In this document: piece by piece, positions 15,673-17,061 of the stretch
Layout: every line of letters begins with the position of its first letter
Numbering within the stretch: the stretch's first letter is position 1
DNA from: Ilumatobacteraceae bacterium
Lineage (GTDB): Bacteria; Actinomycetota; Acidimicrobiia; Acidimicrobiales; Ilumatobacteraceae
Assembly: GCA_016650435.1 (NCBI GenBank)
Contig: JAENVT010000124.1
Span: forward strand, 1-17,061
Reading direction: 5' to 3'
Length of the DNA stretch: 17,061 nucleotides
Program-made: the position numbers and the translations under genes
The notes under the pieces: model-generated
The model's input: the letters and a program-made list of their open reading frames with translations, nothing else
Databases searched by the model: none
Told to the model about the DNA's origin: nothing

Positions 15673-15690
15673 GTTGAGGTTGGCGACCCA
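15673..15690. repeat. 18-bp direct repeat, copy 1
   Basis: GTTGAGGTTGGCGACCCA is identical to positions 16094-16111. This copy lies in the decayed HEAT-like gene; flanking bases differ on both sides. Read on the minus strand both copies encode WVANLN. Confidence 0.85.
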
Positions 15691-15698
15691 TCGCCAAC
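15679..15698. repeat. perfect 8-bp hairpin GTTGGCGA-CCCA-TCGCCAAC
   Basis: Exact 8-base arms with a 4-base loop, overlapping the right part of the first 18-bp repeat copy. It lies 65 bases after the end of the second VOC gene and could serve as its terminator, but no T-run follows. Confidence 0.5.
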
Positions 15699-15906
15699 GT
15701 GACGAACCGTATCCGTCGCTCCTAGCGGCACATCACGGTCTCTGTTCCACAAAGGAGGGGTCGGCATCGTGAAGTGCCAGTCGAAGTAGTGCCCGTGATT
15801 TCTCTTCGGATGTCCCACCCTTCAGTGAATCGGCTAGCTCTGGCCGCGAAATTGGTGGCAAGTCCTCGTACAGCAAGATCGCATCGTCACCGCTGCGGGA
15901 CGTCAA

Positions 15907-16084
15907 CGCAAGGCTTCACCGTGGATTTCACCGCAACCGGTTCCTGGCGCGGCCACGTCTTCGCGCTGCCGAATCCGTGATTTCGGTGAGGACAGGAGCC
16001 GACTGCTGGTTTGTGTCCTCACCGGAACTGACGAAACCGCCGCGGGAGTTGAATTTCAGCGGGGCGACCGCCGGACCTTGGCCC
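15907..16084. other. non-coding stretch between the decayed gene and the J-domain gene
   Basis: Together with the decayed HEAT-like gene this makes the 470-base span 15615-16084 the only long stretch without an intact gene. Apart from the hairpin at 15981-16027 I see no gene, tRNA or promoter in it; the open plus-strand frames have no family-like content. Confidence 0.6.
15981..16027. terminator. long inverted repeat downstream of the J-domain gene
   Basis: TTTCGGTGAGGACA (15981-15994) pairs with TGTCCTCACCGGAA (16014-16027): 11 perfect pairs at the inner end, then one G-T and two A-T pairs. The loop is 19 bases. It lies 57 bases beyond the J-domain stop on the minus strand and is a plausible terminator of the kinase/J-domain operon, although it lacks a T-run. 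An operator or mobile-element end is also possible. Confidence 0.5.
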
Positions 16085-16630
16085 TTACAAGCGGTTGAGG
16101 TTGGCGACCCACAGATCGCGGACGGCTTCGATATCGGGGGCGGGGGCGCCGTCGATCGAGGCGACAGTCAACGTCACCGTGCTGCTGCCCGCATCGGGCA
16201 CGAGGTCGAGGCGGCACCAACACGGCGACGGCTCGGTGAGGTGAACCTCGAGAAGGTACGGCGGGTCGTCGACCAGCACCTCGCCCATCCATGAGGTGAC
16301 GATCAGCAAGGCCTCGAATGCGTCGACCGGCAAGGTATCGATGGTGAAGGAGGGCGCATCGTGCTGCACGCCTGGATATCGACGACCCGCGGACGGCTGT
16401 GCGGAAGCCGGCGGCGCGGCCGATGGAGGCGGGGCCAGCGGCGCCGGGACTCGTCGAATAGCTATCTGGGCAATTGCCGCGTCGAAGGCGATGTTGATCT
16501 CGCCCATCCTCACCGGATCACCACCATGATCGGGATGGAATTCGGCCGCAAGCTTTCGTCGCGCGGCGCGGACCTCGTCGAGAGTCGCATCGGGGCTGAC
16601 GCCGAGCACGGCAAATGGGTCTGTGGTCAT
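16085..16630 (-). CDS. J-domain protein with a conserved-looking C-terminal domain
   Basis: A 181-residue protein. Residues 1-55 form a short DnaJ J domain with the HPD motif at residues 32-34 (AAEFHPDHGG), the tripeptide that stimulates Hsp70 ATPase. A Pro/Ala-rich linker follows (about 61-86), then a 95-residue C-terminal domain beginning SFTIDTLPVDAFEALL and ending VRDLWVANLNRL, for which I know no name. No zinc finger or peptide-binding domain of true DnaJ is present, so it is a specialised co-chaperone-like protein. The ATG at 16630 overlaps the TGA of the upstream kinase gene as ATGA. The longer frame to 16792 is a shadow of the kinase gene. Part of its 3' end is repeated at 15673-15690. 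Confidence 0.87.
   Translation of the reverse strand: MTTDPFAVLGVSPDATLDEVRAARRKLAAEFHPDHGGDPVRMGEINIAFDAAIAQIAIRRVPAPLAPPPSAAPPASAQPSAGRRYPGVQHDAPSFTIDTLPVDAFEALLIVTSWMGEVLVDDPPYLLEVHLTEPSPCWCRLDLVPDAGSSTVTLTVASIDGAPAPDIEAVRDLWVANLNRL
16094..16111. repeat. 18-bp direct repeat, copy 2
   Basis: Second copy of GTTGAGGTTGGCGACCCA, here encoding WVANLN near the C-terminus of the J-domain protein. The two copies are 403 bases apart. Confidence 0.85.
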
Positions 16631-17061
16631 GCGGTGGACGGATGTGTTGCCGAACGCAGCTCGGCGTAGCGAGCCCGCACGCCAGCAGTGTCGCCGGTCG
16701 CTGCACCGAGGGGAGTTGCAACACCCAGCCCCCAGCGCTGAGCGACCTCGCCATGAGAGATGTCGAGGGCGACCGCTGCGGCCTGCACGCACGCGCCGGT
16801 CGCGACCGCTTCGTCGGCGTTGGCGAGCGACACCGGGAAATCGCAGAGCTCGGCGACGACCTGTCGGTACGCGGCGCTACGCGCTCCGCCTCCGACCAGC
16901 CGCACCGCGGTGAGCGGCGTCTGGGCAGCCAAGGCATCGAGCGCGTCGAGCAATCCGCAGACCACACCTTCCACCGCAGCACGGGCGAGCTGTTGGGGCG
17001 TGACGTCACTGCGTAGTCCTGCGAGCAGTCCCGTCGCTTTGGGCAGGTTGGGCGTTCGCTC
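16627..17061 (-). CDS. xylB: FGGY-family carbohydrate kinase, xylulokinase-like (C-terminal part)
   Basis: The last 144 residues of a FGGY sugar kinase; the 5' part lies beyond the window edge. The visible part starts ERTPNLPKATGLLAGLRSDV, matching the xylulokinase GERTP segment. The glycine-rich VRLVGGGARSAAYRQVVAEL is the C-terminal ATP/adenosine-binding motif, and DEAVATGACVQAAAVAL is the final FGGY helix region. Xylulokinase phosphorylates D-xylulose to xylulose 5-phosphate for the pentose phosphate pathway; other FGGY sugars are possible because the N-terminal specificity region is not seen. The frame stays open to base 17061, so no start is in the window. The stop overlaps the J-domain ATG by 4 bases. 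Confidence 0.85.
   Translation of the reverse strand, partial: ERTPNLPKATGLLAGLRSDVTPQQLARAAVEGVVCGLLDALDALAAQTPLTAVRLVGGGARSAAYRQVVAELCDFPVSLANADEAVATGACVQAAAVALDISHGEVAQRWGLGVATPLGAATGDTAGVRARYAELRSATHPSTA

Larger units (their letters stand above)
15652..15906 (-). pseudogene. decayed HEAT-repeat-like gene
   Basis: From a possible TTG at 15906 to TGA 15733-15735 a frame encodes 57 residues including LLYEDLPPISRPELADSL and SRALLRLALHDADPSFVEQR. This resembles the N-terminal half of a widespread family of small HEAT-like proteins, which begin with Y..LPPI.R.E and continue with a helix pair reading ALL..A..D.D..WV. The expected continuation can be followed only by changing frame: LGATDTVRHV, then LAMGR, then VANLNSLRALV up to TGA at 15652-15654. 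Several frameshifts and a missing C-terminus indicate decay. Codon use (AGA, CTA, TCA, ACA) differs from neighbouring genes, suggesting transfer or relaxed selection. Family identity is from memory of its pattern, not a search. Confidence 0.45.

Noticed and set aside
15417..15818. Minus-strand frame of 133 codons across the second VOC gene
   Set aside because: Its right part shares bases with the decayed HEAT-like gene in a different frame, and its left part is antisense to the VOC sequence; no family pattern.
16631..16792. Upstream extension of the J-domain protein
   Set aside because: It lies within the kinase gene in another frame, and the ATGA overlap at 16627-16630 gives a standard J-domain start.

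Overview
The window is high-GC chromosomal DNA from a Gram-positive-type bacterium, most likely an actinomycete of the Acidimicrobiia (Ilumatobacter-like) type. This rests on the GC-rich codon use, frequent GTG starts, a DUF3151 protein, a GuaB1-type IMP dehydrogenase relative, and several starts that look leaderless, with a TANNNT -10 hexamer 6-7 bases before the start codon. The assignment is inference from family content and was not searched. No tRNA, rRNA, CRISPR array, insertion sequence or phage gene was seen.

Layout from left to right. A 62-codon acidic protein gene and the translation GTPase gene typA run on the minus strand (123-2194). A solo ParA-type ATPase (2320-3075, plus) faces them across a region rich in TGTCA/TGACA half-sites. 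A minus-strand operon reads DUF3151, mobA, rhodanese, ribonuclease D (5572 down to 3072). A two-helix small membrane protein (5602-5877, plus) diverges from DUF3151 across only 29 bases. Pyruvate kinase and an alpha/beta hydrolase are coupled on the minus strand (8083 down to 5886). Divergent from them, across 20 bases, are a histidine phosphatase and an M18 aminopeptidase (8104-9998, plus). A minus operon guaB1, cmk, plsC follows (12745 down to 9999). Divergent again are a second hydrolase and the tRNA t6A enzyme TsaC/Sua5 (12841-14408, plus). Then come a proline-rich 50-codon ORF (minus), two VOC/glyoxalase-type genes (plus, the second with a one-base frameshift), a decayed HEAT-like gene (minus), and finally a J-domain protein coupled to the C-terminal part of a xylulokinase-type kinase (minus, cut by the window edge).

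Most genes are housekeeping: translation (typA, tsaC), RNA processing (rnd), nucleotide metabolism (guaB1, cmk), glycolysis (pyk), lipid synthesis (plsC) and molybdenum cofactor (mobA). The genome is very compact. Operon neighbours overlap by 4 bases (ATGA or GTGA) at five junctions, and convergent pairs share or abut stop codons. I found no convincing new multi-gene system. The points most worth a second look are the accessory-looking stretch 14467-16085 (frameshifted VOC gene, decayed HEAT-like gene, hairpins, an 18-bp repeat), the paired start-proximal promoters of divergent genes, the pyruvate kinase active-site signature for potassium independence, and the operator-like repeats in front of the solo ParA gene.
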